DNA of 64,000 bases from Ferrovibrio sp964218355 (GTDB lineage Bacteria > Pseudomonadota > Alphaproteobacteria > Ferrovibrionales > Ferrovibrionaceae): NCBI RefSeq assembly GCF_964218355.1, contig NZ_CAXPMC010000026.1:186001-250000 (forward strand). The letters run 5' to 3'. Position 1 is the first letter of the stretch. Every line of letters starts with the position of its first letter. Below the pieces are notes generated by a model. That model saw nothing but the letters and a program-made list of their open reading frames with translations, had not been told where the DNA came from and ran no database searches. The position numbers and the translations under genes were made by a program. Below are positions 50,028 to 59,397 of the stretch, piece after piece.

Positions 50028-50615
50028 GTGGCCGGGTTGCGTATCCTTCTGGTTGACGAAAATCCGGAGCGAGCCGGGCTGCTGTCCGATGCGCTGCGAG
50101 CCGAAGGCTATGATCCGATTGCCAATCTGGCACCGATCGATCTCAGTGCACGGCGGGTGCAGGAAATCGGGCCAGATGTGATCATTGTCGACATGGAATC
50201 GCCCAGTCGCGACATGATCGACAGTATGCGGCAGATCAATGCAGATCAGCCACGCCCGGTCGTCATGTTTGTCGACCAGTCCGATGAGGGCATGATCGAG
50301 CAGGCCATGCAGGCCGGCGTTTCGGCCTATGTCATCGACGGCCTGAATGCCAAGCGCGTCAAGCCGGTCCTTGATGTCGCTATCGCACGATTCCGGGAAT
50401 TCCAGGCACTGCGCGACGAGCTGAAAAAGACCAAGGCAACGCTCGCCGAACGCAAGCTGATCGACCGGGCCAAGGGTCTGCTGATGCGGGAACGCAGTTT
50501 GACCGAGGACGAGGCCTATGCGGCCCTTCGCAAGCTGGCGATGGATCGCCAGCAGCGCCTCGTCGACGTCGCCGAGGCCCTGATCGCCTTCGCCGATGTG
50601 CTGAAGAAGAAGTAG
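50028..50615 (+). CDS. nasT: nitrate-responsive antitermination regulator NasT (ANTAR protein)
   Basis: This 195-residue protein starts with GTG (CGGAG 8 bases before). The N-terminal pseudo-receiver domain has ILLVDENPERAGLL and VIIVDMESPSRDMID (the D-x-ESPSRD signature of NasT). The C-terminal ANTAR RNA-binding domain (about 130-190) reads ERKLIDRAKGLLMRERSLTE. NasT binds hairpins in nitrate assimilation leaders and prevents termination; NasS, encoded at 55244, restrains it without nitrate. It precedes the leader and the nitrate operon on the same strand. Confidence 0.93.
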   Translation: MAGLRILLVDENPERAGLLSDALRAEGYDPIANLAPIDLSARRVQEIGPDVIIVDMESPSRDMIDSMRQINADQPRPVVMFVDQSDEGMIEQAMQAGVSAYVIDGLNAKRVKPVLDVAIARFREFQALRDELKKTKATLAERKLIDRAKGLLMRERSLTEDEAYAALRKLAMDRQQRLVDVAEALIAFADVLKKK

Positions 50616-50754
50616 AAATTTTATTCAGCATTGCCTTGTTCTTGTGCAATGCGGCATCGGATGCCCGGGCCGCAACCTGATCTAGTGATCTAGCCATTTG
50701 AAATATATGGCCGGAGGGCTCTGGCATGGTTTCTGCTTGGGAATAGGCCGAACC

Positions 50755-50776
50755 CACGCTGCAACGGCGCAGTGTG
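50755..50776 (+). promoter_or_regulatory. ANTAR hairpin P1
   Basis: CACGCTGC and GCAGTGTG form 8 pairs (one G-U) around the hexaloop AACGGC. Confidence 0.78.
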
Positions 50777-50834
50777 TTTGATCGACGGCCCGGTCCAGCC
50801 TCCCCAGGCGAAGTCGTGCGGCGGTCATGGAAAC

Positions 50835-50848
50835 GGACAATGGCGTCC
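50835..50848 (+). promoter_or_regulatory. ANTAR hairpin P2, overlapping the terminator
   Basis: GGAC and GTCC enclose the hexaloop AATGGC. Its last two bases are the first two of the terminator's 5' arm, so the two structures exclude each other. Confidence 0.75.
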
Positions 50849-50894
50849 CGCAATGCGGTCTCACCCGAGACCTCCATTGCCGGGCGCTTTTTTT
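50847..50894 (+). terminator. conditional intrinsic terminator in the nitrate leader
   Basis: The stem is CCCG, CAATG and GGTCTC (with small bulges) against GAGACC, CATTG and CGGG, with loop ACCC, followed by CGC and seven T. It lies about 40 bases upstream of nrtA. Confidence 0.82.
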
Positions 50895-50934
50895 ATGGCC
50901 GCAACGTCGGCCGGACAGGGACGGAGGGTGAAAC

Positions 50935-52353
50935 ATGGGTGCGAAGGCAACAAGGATGGCCGGGGTCGGCCGGCGTCACGTGATCGGCAGGGCCATTGGG
51001 TTTGGATTTCTGGCCGCGCTGTGCTTGCAGACCGGCATGGCAAAGGCCGAATTGTTGAAGGTCGAAAAGGATGAGCTGAAATTCGGCTTTATCAAGCTGA
51101 CCGACATGGCCCCGCTTGCTATCGCCAAGGAGAAGGGCTTTTTCGAGGATGAGGGGCTTTACGTCACGCTGGAGCCACAGGCGAACTGGAAGGTTCTGCT
51201 CGATCGTGTGATTACCGGCGAACTCGATGGCGCCCATATGCTGGCCGGCCAGCCGCTGGCAGCAACCATCGGATTCGGTACCAAGGCGCATATCGTGACA
51301 CCGTTCTCCATGGACCTGAATGGCAACGGCATCACCGTTTCCAATGAAGTCTGGGAGATGATGAAGCCGCACATCCAGAAGGGTCCCGATGGAAAGCCGG
51401 TTCATCCGATCAAAGCCAGTGCACTCAAGCCGGTGGTTGACAAATTCAAAGCGGAGGGCCGGCCCTTCAACATGGGCATGGTTTTCCCGGTTTCCACCCA
51501 TAACTACGAGCTGCGCTACTGGCTGGCTTCGGGCGGTATCCATCCGGGCTTCTACTCGAAGACCGATGTCACCGGTCAGATCAAGGGCGACGCCCTGCTG
51601 TCGGTGACGCCGCCTCCGCAGATGCCGGCAACTCTGCAGGCTGGCACCATCCACGGCTATTGCGTCGGCGAACCCTGGAATCAGCAGGCCGTGTTCAAGG
51701 GCATCGGCGTGCCGGTCATAACCGACTACGAGATATGGAAGAACAATCCCGAGAAGGTCTTCGGTATCACCGCCGAATTCGCCGAGAAGAACCCGAACAC
51801 AACCCTGGCCGTGACCAAGGCGCTGATTCGGGCTGCCATGTGGCTGGACGAAAACAACAACGCCAACCGTATGGAAGCCGTGAAGATACTGGCCAAGCCG
51901 GAGTATGTCGGCGCCGACGCGGAGGTGATCGCCAATTCCATGACCGGTACCTTCGAGTACGAGAAGGGAGACAAGCGGCCGGTGCCGGACTTCAACGTTT
52001 TCTTCCGCTACTTTGCCACCTATCCGTATTACTCGGATGCCGTCTGGTATCTCACCCAGATGCGTCGCTGGGGGCAAATTACCGAGCACAAGTCCGACGA
52101 CTGGTACGCCGCGGCGGCGAAAAGTGTTTACCGCCCGGATGTCTACCTGAAAGCGGCAAAACTGCTAGTCGATGAAGGCAAGGCCAAGAAGGCGGAGTTC
52201 CCGTGGGACAGTGACGGTTATCGCGCGCCGACCGCCGAATTCATCGACGGCGTAACCTATGACGGGCGCAAGCCGAATGCCTACATCGAGAGCCTGACGA
52301 TCGGCCTCAAAGGCAAGCAGATCGTCGATGGCACCAACGTTACCGGCGGCTGA
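50935..52353 (+). CDS. nrtA: nitrate/nitrite ABC transporter substrate-binding protein (NrtA/CmpA family)
   Basis: This 472-residue exported protein has a signal sequence containing GRRHVIGRAIGFGFLAALCL (possibly Tat-type) with cleavage near AKAE. The body matches NrtA: GFIKLTDMAPLAIAKEKGFF, DRVITGELDGAHMLAGQPLA and the anion-binding HGYCVGEPWNQQ. It binds nitrate in the periplasm for NrtB and NrtCD. GGAGGG lies before the ATG. Confidence 0.92.
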   Translation: MGAKATRMAGVGRRHVIGRAIGFGFLAALCLQTGMAKAELLKVEKDELKFGFIKLTDMAPLAIAKEKGFFEDEGLYVTLEPQANWKVLLDRVITGELDGAHMLAGQPLAATIGFGTKAHIVTPFSMDLNGNGITVSNEVWEMMKPHIQKGPDGKPVHPIKASALKPVVDKFKAEGRPFNMGMVFPVSTHNYELRYWLASGGIHPGFYSKTDVTGQIKGDALLSVTPPPQMPATLQAGTIHGYCVGEPWNQQAVFKGIGVPVITDYEIWKNNPEKVFGITAEFAEKNPNTTLAVTKALIRAAMWLDENNNANRMEAVKILAKPEYVGADAEVIANSMTGTFEYEKGDKRPVPDFNVFFRYFATYPYYSDAVWYLTQMRRWGQITEHKSDDWYAAAAKSVYRPDVYLKAAKLLVDEGKAKKAEFPWDSDGYRAPTAEFIDGVTYDGRKPNAYIESLTIGLKGKQIVDGTNVTGG

Positions 52354-52426
52354 ATCCGGGGGCTGCCGCAATATGCGGCAGCCCGCTTCCGATCGCAGCA
52401 ATCCCGATGGGGCAGTGGAGCAGAGC

Positions 52427-53515
52427 ATGAGCACGGCAAGCGAATACGCAGGCGTTACGGCAGCAGAAGCCCGGCGTCGACGGCAGGAAAGGCTGTTCAG
52501 TCGCATCAACCAGGCGGCGGCCTACCTCAATGTTCTTGGCGTCGGCTGGCTGGTGCCGCTGTTCAAGATTGCTGCAGGAGACAATCCCCGGCATCAGTTG
52601 CGCGAACTGCGTCAGGTCCTGCTGATTCCACTGGTCGGCATTGCGTCTTTCCTTGCCCTCTGGGCTTGGCTGGCGCCGCAGGTAAATACCTCGCTGGGGG
52701 CCATACCTGGTCCGGCACAGGTATGGGAGCAGACGGTAAACCTGTATAATGACCATGTTGCCGAACGGGAAAAGGAGGCCGCCTTTTACGCCCGGCAGGA
52801 CGAACGCAACAGGCAGTTTGCCGCCGCAGGCCAGAATGACCGGATCAAGCAGCGCGGCTATACCGGAAAGCCAACCTATTTCGACCAGATTCTCACCAGC
52901 CTGAAGACCGTGGCGCTTGGTTTCCTGATCGCAACGCTGGTCGCGGTTCCGGTCGGCATCATGTGCGGCCTGTCGCGTTCGGTGAACGGTGCGGTTAATC
53001 CGCTGATCCAGATCTTCAAGCCGGTTTCTCCGCTGGCCTGGTTGCCGATCGTCACCATGATCGTGTCGGCTCTGTACGTCGATCCGATGGATGTTTTCCC
53101 GAAATCTCTGGTGATCTCGGCAATTACCGTCACTCTGTGCTCGCTGTGGCCAACGCTGATCAATACCACGCTGGGCGTGATCTCGGTTGACAAGGATCTG
53201 ATGAATGTGAGTCGGGTGCTGCGGCTTCCGACCTGGAAGACGGTCAGTCGTCTGGTGCTCCCATCGGCGCTGCCACTGATCTTTACCGGCCTCCGGCTGT
53301 CACTTGGCGTGGGTTGGATGGTGTTGATCGCTGCTGAGATGCTGGCCCAGAATCCGGGGCTCGGCAAGTTCGTCTGGGATGAATTCCAGAATGGGTCCTC
53401 TTCGTCTCTGGCCCGCATCATTGTTGCGGTTCTGACCATCGGCATCATCGGCTTCCTGCTTGATCGACTGATGTATGCACTGCAGGCCGCCTTCACTTAT
53501 TCGACATCGCGCTGA
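52427..53515 (+). CDS. nrtB: nitrate ABC transporter permease (NrtB)
   Basis: This 362-residue protein starts at ATG 52427 (MSTASEYAG); the upstream frame overlaps nrtA's end. Six or so helices follow a long N-terminal cytosolic/periplasmic extension. The family segments are FKPVSPLAWLPIVTMIVSAL and, in the EAA-type loop, VSRVLRLPTWKTVSRLVLPS. The stretch EREKEAAFYARQDERNRQFA between helices is unusually charged and may be a coiled coil. Confidence 0.9.
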   Translation: MSTASEYAGVTAAEARRRRQERLFSRINQAAAYLNVLGVGWLVPLFKIAAGDNPRHQLRELRQVLLIPLVGIASFLALWAWLAPQVNTSLGAIPGPAQVWEQTVNLYNDHVAEREKEAAFYARQDERNRQFAAAGQNDRIKQRGYTGKPTYFDQILTSLKTVALGFLIATLVAVPVGIMCGLSRSVNGAVNPLIQIFKPVSPLAWLPIVTMIVSALYVDPMDVFPKSLVISAITVTLCSLWPTLINTTLGVISVDKDLMNVSRVLRLPTWKTVSRLVLPSALPLIFTGLRLSLGVGWMVLIAAEMLAQNPGLGKFVWDEFQNGSSSSLARIIVAVLTIGIIGFLLDRLMYALQAAFTYSTSR

Positions 53516-53528
53516 GCGGGGGCGAATC

Positions 53529-55247
53529 ATGACGTTTCTTGAGTTGAAGAATGTCAGCAAGGGCTATGGCGAAGGCGCCGTACGCAGTGAGGTGCTGAGT
53601 GATATCAGCCTGTCGGTAAAGGAAGGTGAATTTATCGCCATCGTCGGGTTTTCCGGTTCTGGCAAGACAACCCTCATGTCGCTGCTCGCCGGCCTGATCA
53701 GACCTGATGCCGGCGAAATCCTGGTCAGGGGCAGGCCGGTGACGGAGCCCGGGCCGGATCGCGGCCTTGTGTTCCAGAGTTATTCGCTGATGCCGTGGCT
53801 GACTGTACAGGGCAATGTTGCCCTGGCTGTGGATGCGGTTTATCCGAAAATGAGCAAGGTCGAGCGCACTGCATGCACCCGCCGCTATATCGACATGGTG
53901 GGTCTGGGGCATGCCATTGACCGCCGGCCGGCCGAACTGTCCGGCGGCATGCGCCAGCGGGTTTCTGTGGCCCGCGCTCTTGCCATGAACCCGGATATCC
54001 TGCTGCTCGACGAACCGCTCTCGGCGCTCGATGCCCTGACCAGGGCCAAGCTGCAGGACGAGATCGAGGCGATCTGGGAGCAGGACCGCAAGACCGTGGT
54101 GCTGATCACCAATGACGTGGACGAGGCGATCCTGCTGGCCGACCGTATCATTCCGTTAACGCCCGGCCCCAATGCCAGGCTGGGCCGCGAGTTCCGTGTC
54201 GATATCCCGCGTCCGCGCGACCGCACGGCGGTGAACAGCGATCCGCACTTCAAGGCGCTGCGGCATGAAGTCACGGGTTATCTGATGGATATGGCTGCCG
54301 AGCGTGAGGCAGCCAGCGATGATGGCCGCACACTGCCTGCGATCAGTCCTGTTGTTTTCGAATCAAGGCCGCCGAGGGCATATCGTGCGGCCGCCGCTTC
54401 TGGAATCCAGGACCGCTATGTCGATTTCTCGCAGGTCAGCAAAGTTTACCCGACTCCAAAGGGGCCGCTGACCGTAGTCGAGAATTTCGATCTGAAGCTG
54501 CGAAAGGGCGAGTTCATTTCACTGATCGGACATTCCGGCTGCGGCAAGTCGACAGTTCTTTCCATGATTGCCGGCCTCAGTGAGATTTCCGGCGGTGGTA
54601 TCATTCTAGATGGCAAAGAGGTTTATGGTGCCGGGCCGGAACGAGCCGTGGTTTTCCAGGCGCCATCGCTGATGCCCTGGCTGACGGCGCGCGACAACGT
54701 GGCGCTGGGGGTCGATCGCGTTTATCCGAAAGCCAGCGCAGCCGAACGACGCGACATCATCGAGTATTACCTCACCCGGGTCGGTCTGGCCGATGCCATG
54801 GACAAACCGGCCGCAGCGATGTCCAACGGTATGCGCCAGCGGGTCGGAATCGCCAGAGCTTTCGCGCTGTCGCCGAAGTTGCTCCTGCTGGATGAACCTT
54901 TTGGCATGCTGGACAGCCTGACACGCTGGAGCCTGCAGGAAGTGCTGATGGAGGTCTGGAAGCAGACCCGGGTCACCGCAATCTGCGTTACCCATGATGT
55001 CGACGAGGCGATCCTTCTGGCCGACCGCGTGGTCATGATGACCAACGGCCCGAATGCCCGGATCGGCAACATCATGACGGTAGACATTCCGCGTCCGCGG
55101 ACCCGGAAGGCACTGCTGGAGCATCCGAAATACTACGAGTATCGGTCGGAGTTGCTGGGATTCCTTGAAGAGTATGAAGGCGGTGCCCATGGCCAGGCGG
55201 CAAAAGCTGCCAGTGGGACTGCCGTGACCACGGGGAAAGCGGCATGA
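53529..55247 (+). CDS. nitrate ABC transporter ATP-binding protein with two fused ATPase domains (NrtC/NrtD)
   Basis: This 572-residue protein has two complete nucleotide-binding domains. The first (about 1-255) has Walker A GFSGSGKTT, LSGGMRQRVSVARAL and LLLDEPLSALD. The second (about 300-550) has GHSGCGKST, MSNGMRQRVGIARAF and LLLLDEPFGMLD. The Ser-Gly of the second signature is changed to Ser-Asn, so the two sites may differ in activity. Unlike cyanobacterial NrtC, no C-terminal solute-binding domain is attached. Start is ATG 53529. Confidence 0.92.
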   Translation: MTFLELKNVSKGYGEGAVRSEVLSDISLSVKEGEFIAIVGFSGSGKTTLMSLLAGLIRPDAGEILVRGRPVTEPGPDRGLVFQSYSLMPWLTVQGNVALAVDAVYPKMSKVERTACTRRYIDMVGLGHAIDRRPAELSGGMRQRVSVARALAMNPDILLLDEPLSALDALTRAKLQDEIEAIWEQDRKTVVLITNDVDEAILLADRIIPLTPGPNARLGREFRVDIPRPRDRTAVNSDPHFKALRHEVTGYLMDMAAEREAASDDGRTLPAISPVVFESRPPRAYRAAAASGIQDRYVDFSQVSKVYPTPKGPLTVVENFDLKLRKGEFISLIGHSGCGKSTVLSMIAGLSEISGGGIILDGKEVYGAGPERAVVFQAPSLMPWLTARDNVALGVDRVYPKASAAERRDIIEYYLTRVGLADAMDKPAAAMSNGMRQRVGIARAFALSPKLLLLDEPFGMLDSLTRWSLQEVLMEVWKQTRVTAICVTHDVDEAILLADRVVMMTNGPNARIGNIMTVDIPRPRTRKALLEHPKYYEYRSELLGFLEEYEGGAHGQAAKAASGTAVTTGKAA

Positions 55248-56563
55248 CCAGAGAGAAATCCCCTGGCAAACCTCGCCGTGGAAAGACGGCGGAGACGTGC
55301 AATCTGCGGATCGGCTTTATCCCGCTGTCCGACTGTACGCCGCTGATCGTCGCGCTAGAGAAGGGATTCTTTGAGCGCCATGGGCTGGATGTCAGCTTGG
55401 TGCGCGAGCCATCCTGGGCCAATTTGCGCGACAAGGTGGCGCTTGGTGCCCTGGATGCCGCGCACATGCTGGCGCCGATGCCACTGGCAGCCACCCTGGG
55501 GGCCGGCGGCTGGAAAAAACCCCAGGTTACGGCAATGACACTGGCGCTGAATGGCAATGCCATAACCGTTTCTGCATCGCTGTGGAGCCGGCTGCTTGAG
55601 CTGGAGCCGACCTTGGGCAGCAATCGCGGTGAAGCGGCGAATGTCCTGCGCCGTCTGATCAATGCCGATCGCAAGGTGGGGCGGCCGCCATTGACCTTCG
55701 CCACCGTGTTCCAGTTCTCGTCGCACCAGCTGCAGTTACGCTACTGGCTGGCGTCTGCCGGGATTGATCCGGAGCGTGACGTCAATCTTGCAATCGTCCC
55801 GCCGCCGCAGATGGTCGAGCGCATGGCGGCTGGAGAAGTCGACGGTTTCTGTGTCGGTGAGCCATGGAATTCCCTGGCAGTGCTGGGCGGTGTTGGCCGT
55901 ATCCTGATTTCCGGCTATGAAATCTGGAATAACCGGATCGAGAAGGTTCTTGGCGTCAATCGCGACTGGTCCGACCAGAATCCGGTTACGCACCGCAACC
56001 TGGTGATGGCGCTGATCGAGGCTGCGGCCTGGCTTGATCGACCGGAGAACCGGCTGGAAGGCGTCGCGCTGATGGCGCGGCCGGAATATATCGGCAGTGC
56101 GGCGGCTGCGGCGCTGCGCCCCGGTATGCTTGGTGCCATCCGCTACAGCATGGATGCCGGCCCGGAAGCATTGCCCGACTTCCACGTCTTCAGTCGTTAC
56201 AGTGCAAATTTTCCCTGGCGCAGCCAGGCGGAATGGTATCTCAGCGAGATGCGGCGCTGGCAACTGATCGACAGCGATACCGATATCGGTGCCGTGGCTG
56301 ATGCTGTTTACCGTACGGATATTTACCGCGAGGCCGCGGCTGCGCTGGATCATCCTTTCCCACTGATAGACCGTAAGCCGGAAGGTTTGCATGCCGGGCC
56401 CTGGCTGCTGGGCCAGGCCAGCGCACCGATCCCCATGGGTGCCGATCTGTTTTGCGATGGCAGCTATGTGTCTTCCGCCCGTGTCATGGCACCGGCCGCG
56501 AGACCGGCTGCCGGGGATGACACGGGTAAGCTGGCTGGCCGACGCCCCAGTGCCAACCAATAA
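55244..56563 (+). CDS. nasS: cytosolic nitrate sensor NasS (NrtA-like)
   Basis: This 439-residue NrtA/CmpA-family protein has no signal peptide (MTREKSPGKPRRGKTAETCN, then LRIGFIPLSDCTPLIVALEKGFF). It keeps the ligand loop DGFCVGEPWNSLAVLG. In nitrate assimilation such soluble paralogues are NasS, which binds nitrate and releases NasT. It is separated from nasT by the transporter genes, whereas nasS and nasT are often adjacent. It overlaps the ATPase gene by ATGA. Confidence 0.88.
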   Translation: MTREKSPGKPRRGKTAETCNLRIGFIPLSDCTPLIVALEKGFFERHGLDVSLVREPSWANLRDKVALGALDAAHMLAPMPLAATLGAGGWKKPQVTAMTLALNGNAITVSASLWSRLLELEPTLGSNRGEAANVLRRLINADRKVGRPPLTFATVFQFSSHQLQLRYWLASAGIDPERDVNLAIVPPPQMVERMAAGEVDGFCVGEPWNSLAVLGGVGRILISGYEIWNNRIEKVLGVNRDWSDQNPVTHRNLVMALIEAAAWLDRPENRLEGVALMARPEYIGSAAAAALRPGMLGAIRYSMDAGPEALPDFHVFSRYSANFPWRSQAEWYLSEMRRWQLIDSDTDIGAVADAVYRTDIYREAAAALDHPFPLIDRKPEGLHAGPWLLGQASAPIPMGADLFCDGSYVSSARVMAPAARPAAGDDTGKLAGRRPSANQ

Positions 56564-56576
56564 CGAGGAGGCTGTG

Positions 56577-59024
56577 ATGACCGAACGACTGCTGATCGTC
56601 GGGAATGGCATGGCGCCGGGTCGGATGCTGGAGCATCTGCTGGAAGTTGCGCCGGATCGCTATAGCATCACCATTTTCAATGCCGAGCCGCGGGTAAATT
56701 ACGACCGCATCATGCTGTCCCCGGTCCTGTCCGGCGAGAAGAGCTACGAGCAGATCGTCATTCATGGCGACGGCTGGTATATCGATCATGGCATCACCCT
56801 GCACAAGGGTACCCGGGTCACCGGCATCGACCGGGTGGCCAGGACCATCACCACCGATAACGGCCTGGTGGAAAAATACGACAGGCTGGTGATTGCCACC
56901 GGCTCGGTGCCGTTCATCATCCCGGTGCCCGGTCACAATCTGCCCGGCGTGCTCAGCTATCGCGATCTTGACGACGTCGACGCCATGATCCTCGCCGCCA
57001 AAGGCCGCGGTAATGCTGTGGTGATTGGCGGCGGCCTGCTTGGCCTGGAAGCCGCCGCCGGCCTTGCCGAGCAGGGTATGGAAGTCACCGTCGTACATCT
57101 GATGCCGACGCTGATGGAGCGTCAGCTCGATGCCGCAGCCGGTTATCTGCTCAAGAAGGCCATCGAAGACCGCGGCATCAAGGTGCTGACCGGTGCCAAC
57201 ACCAAGGCCATCGTCGGAAACGGCAGGGTCGAGGGCGTGCAACTGGAAGACGGCACCGTCATCCCGGCTTCGCTGGTGGTGATGGCGGTCGGTATCCGGC
57301 CGAATGCGCAGCTGGCGAAGGAGGCCGGCCTCACGGTCAACCGCGGCATCGTGGTCGATGACCAGATGCGCACCTCCGACCCGGATATCTTCTCGCTGGG
57401 CGAATGCGTGGAGCATCGTGGCGCAACCTATGGCCTGGTGGCGCCACTGTATGAGATGGCCGGTGTTCTGGCGCGGACACTCGCCGACGAACCCGCGGCC
57501 TATAACGGCTCGGTGACCGCGACGAAACTAAAAGTGACAGGCATAAACCTGTTTTCAGCGGGTGATTTTGCCGAGGCCAAGGATCGCGAAGAGATCGTGC
57601 TGCGCGATGCGACGCGGGGTGTCTACAAACGGCTGGTGCTGAAGGACAACAGGGTCATCGGCACCGTGCTCTACGGTGATGTGGAGGACGGCGCCTGGTT
57701 CTTCCAGCTTCTGCGCGACAATGCCGATATCGCGGATATGCGCGAGACTCTGATTTTCGGCCAGGGCTATGCGGGAGGTGCCCCGCTGGACCCTATGGCG
57801 GCCGTTGCAGCCTTGCCGGATGAGGCAGAGATCTGCGGCTGCAACGGCGTGTGCAAAAGCAAGATCACTGGCGCAATCACGGCGAAGGGCCTGACGACCC
57901 TGGAAGAAGTGCGGGCCGTCACCAAGGCTTCGGCCTCCTGCGGCTCCTGCACGGGCCTGGTCGAGAAACTGATCGGACTGACGCTGGGCGATTCTTACGC
58001 GCCGAAAGCGAACAAGGCGGCCTGCGGCTGTACAGATCTCGGGCATGACGATATCCGTCGCCTGATCGTGGCCAAGGAGCTGAAGTCGATTCCGGCGGTG
58101 ATGCAGGAGCTGGAATGGAAGACTTCGTGCGGATGCAGCAAATGCCGGCCGGCGCTGAATTACTATCTGCTGGCGACCTGGCCGGGCGAGTATGCCGACG
58201 ACAACCAGTCGCGTTTCATCAACGAGCGCGTGCATGCCAATATCCAGAAGGATGGTACCTATTCGGTGGTGCCGCGCATGTGGGGCGGAGTCACGACCGC
58301 CGCCGAACTGCGCGCGATTGCCGATGTGGCCGATAAGTTCAATATCCCCACCGTGAAAGTGACCGGCGGCCAGCGTATCGACCTGCTGGGCGTGAAGAAG
58401 GAAGACCTGCCCGGCGTCTGGGCCGACCTCAATGCCGCCGGTATGGTCTCCGGGCATGCCTATGCCAAGGGCCTGCGCACCGTGAAGACCTGCGTCGGCA
58501 CGGAGTGGTGCCGCTTCGGCACGCAGGATTCGACCGGCCTGGGCATCAAGCTGGAAAAATTCACCTGGGGAAGCTGGACGCCGCACAAGGTGAAGCTTGG
58601 CGTTTCCGGCTGCCCGCGCAACTGCGCCGAAGCCACGATCAAGGATATCGGAATCGTCTGCATCGATTCCGGCTACGAATTCCATATCGCCGGCGCCGCG
58701 GGCATGGAGGTGAAAGCCACCATCCTGCTGTGCAAGCTGGAGACCGAGGAAGAAGTTCTGGAATATACCGGTGCGCTGATGCAGCTCTATCGCGAGCAGG
58801 CCCATTACCTCGACCGCATCCATAAATGGCTGCATCGCGTCGGTCTCGACAGCGTGAAAAAGCAGATCGTTGAGGATGCCGAACGTCGGCGCACGCTGTA
58901 TGGCCGGTTCGTCCACGCCCAGAAATTTGCGCAGATCGATCCCTGGGCCGAGCGTGTGCAGGGCGCTTTCGCGCATGAATTCAGGCCGCTGGCCGATCTG
59001 CGTCTGGCCAATGCGGCAGAGTGA
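56577..59024 (+). CDS. nirB: assimilatory nitrite reductase [NAD(P)H] large subunit NirB
   Basis: This 815-residue protein starts at ATG 56577 after AGGAGG. Domains: FAD (about 1-280; IVGNGMAPGRMLEHLLE), a BFD-like [2Fe-2S] domain (CGCNGVCKSK and SCGSCTGLV, about 420-470), and sulfite/nitrite reductase halves with siroheme-[4Fe-4S] ligands CVGTEWC and CPRNC (about 640-685). It reduces nitrite to ammonia in the cytosol with NirD. Confidence 0.95.
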   Translation: MTERLLIVGNGMAPGRMLEHLLEVAPDRYSITIFNAEPRVNYDRIMLSPVLSGEKSYEQIVIHGDGWYIDHGITLHKGTRVTGIDRVARTITTDNGLVEKYDRLVIATGSVPFIIPVPGHNLPGVLSYRDLDDVDAMILAAKGRGNAVVIGGGLLGLEAAAGLAEQGMEVTVVHLMPTLMERQLDAAAGYLLKKAIEDRGIKVLTGANTKAIVGNGRVEGVQLEDGTVIPASLVVMAVGIRPNAQLAKEAGLTVNRGIVVDDQMRTSDPDIFSLGECVEHRGATYGLVAPLYEMAGVLARTLADEPAAYNGSVTATKLKVTGINLFSAGDFAEAKDREEIVLRDATRGVYKRLVLKDNRVIGTVLYGDVEDGAWFFQLLRDNADIADMRETLIFGQGYAGGAPLDPMAAVAALPDEAEICGCNGVCKSKITGAITAKGLTTLEEVRAVTKASASCGSCTGLVEKLIGLTLGDSYAPKANKAACGCTDLGHDDIRRLIVAKELKSIPAVMQELEWKTSCGCSKCRPALNYYLLATWPGEYADDNQSRFINERVHANIQKDGTYSVVPRMWGGVTTAAELRAIADVADKFNIPTVKVTGGQRIDLLGVKKEDLPGVWADLNAAGMVSGHAYAKGLRTVKTCVGTEWCRFGTQDSTGLGIKLEKFTWGSWTPHKVKLGVSGCPRNCAEATIKDIGIVCIDSGYEFHIAGAAGMEVKATILLCKLETEEEVLEYTGALMQLYREQAHYLDRIHKWLHRVGLDSVKKQIVEDAERRRTLYGRFVHAQKFAQIDPWAERVQGAFAHEFRPLADLRLANAAE

Positions 59025-59045
59025 CGGGTGTAAGGCAGGGGTGGA

Positions 59046-59387
59046 ATGAAAATGGATGACGACTGGCTGGATATTGGCTTGCTGGAAGACATCCCGAGGC
59101 GAGGCGCCCGGGTGGTGAAGACGGCGCGCGGCGATATCGCCATTTTCCGCACCGTGGACGATCAGGTCTTCGCACTGGACGATAAATGTCCGCACAAGGG
59201 CGGACCGCTGTCGCAGGGTATTGTGCAGGGCGAGTTCGTGACCTGCCCCCTGCATAACTGGATGATCAGCCTGAAAACCGGCGAAGCACAGGGCGCCGAC
59301 CAGGGCTGCACGCGCAGCATAGCCATAAGGCAGCAGGATGGCCGTATCCTGCTGTCATGGCCCGGGCTCGCGGTCCGGGCTGCCTGA
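59046..59387 (+). CDS. nirD: nitrite reductase small subunit NirD (Rieske-type)
   Basis: This 113-residue Rieske-fold protein has both cluster-binding boxes, CPHKGGPLSQG and CPLHNW. Some NirD proteins lack these ligands; here Cys-His and Cys-His are present, so it should carry a [2Fe-2S] cluster. It follows nirB by 21 bases and ends 10 bases before nasA. Confidence 0.93.
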   Translation: MKMDDDWLDIGLLEDIPRRGARVVKTARGDIAIFRTVDDQVFALDDKCPHKGGPLSQGIVQGEFVTCPLHNWMISLKTGEAQGADQGCTRSIAIRQQDGRILLSWPGLAVRAA

Positions 59388-59397
59388 CGGGCGGGCC

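Larger units (their letters stand above)
50616..50934 (+). promoter_or_regulatory. nitrate-operon leader with ANTAR-type antiterminator
   Basis: This non-coding leader precedes nrtA. It contains hairpin P1 (50755-50776) with an 8-bp stem and loop AACGGC, a 58-base linker, hairpin P2 (50835-50848) with stem GGAC/GTCC and loop AATGGC, and a terminator that shares bases with P2. Both loops are hexanucleotides with A at position 1 and G at position 4, the ANTAR recognition pattern. NasT bound to P1-P2 should block the terminator. Confidence 0.82.

Noticed and set aside
57555..59255. 566-residue minus-strand frame opposite nirB
   Set aside because: A high-GC shadow; nirB on the plus strand has all cofactor motifs.
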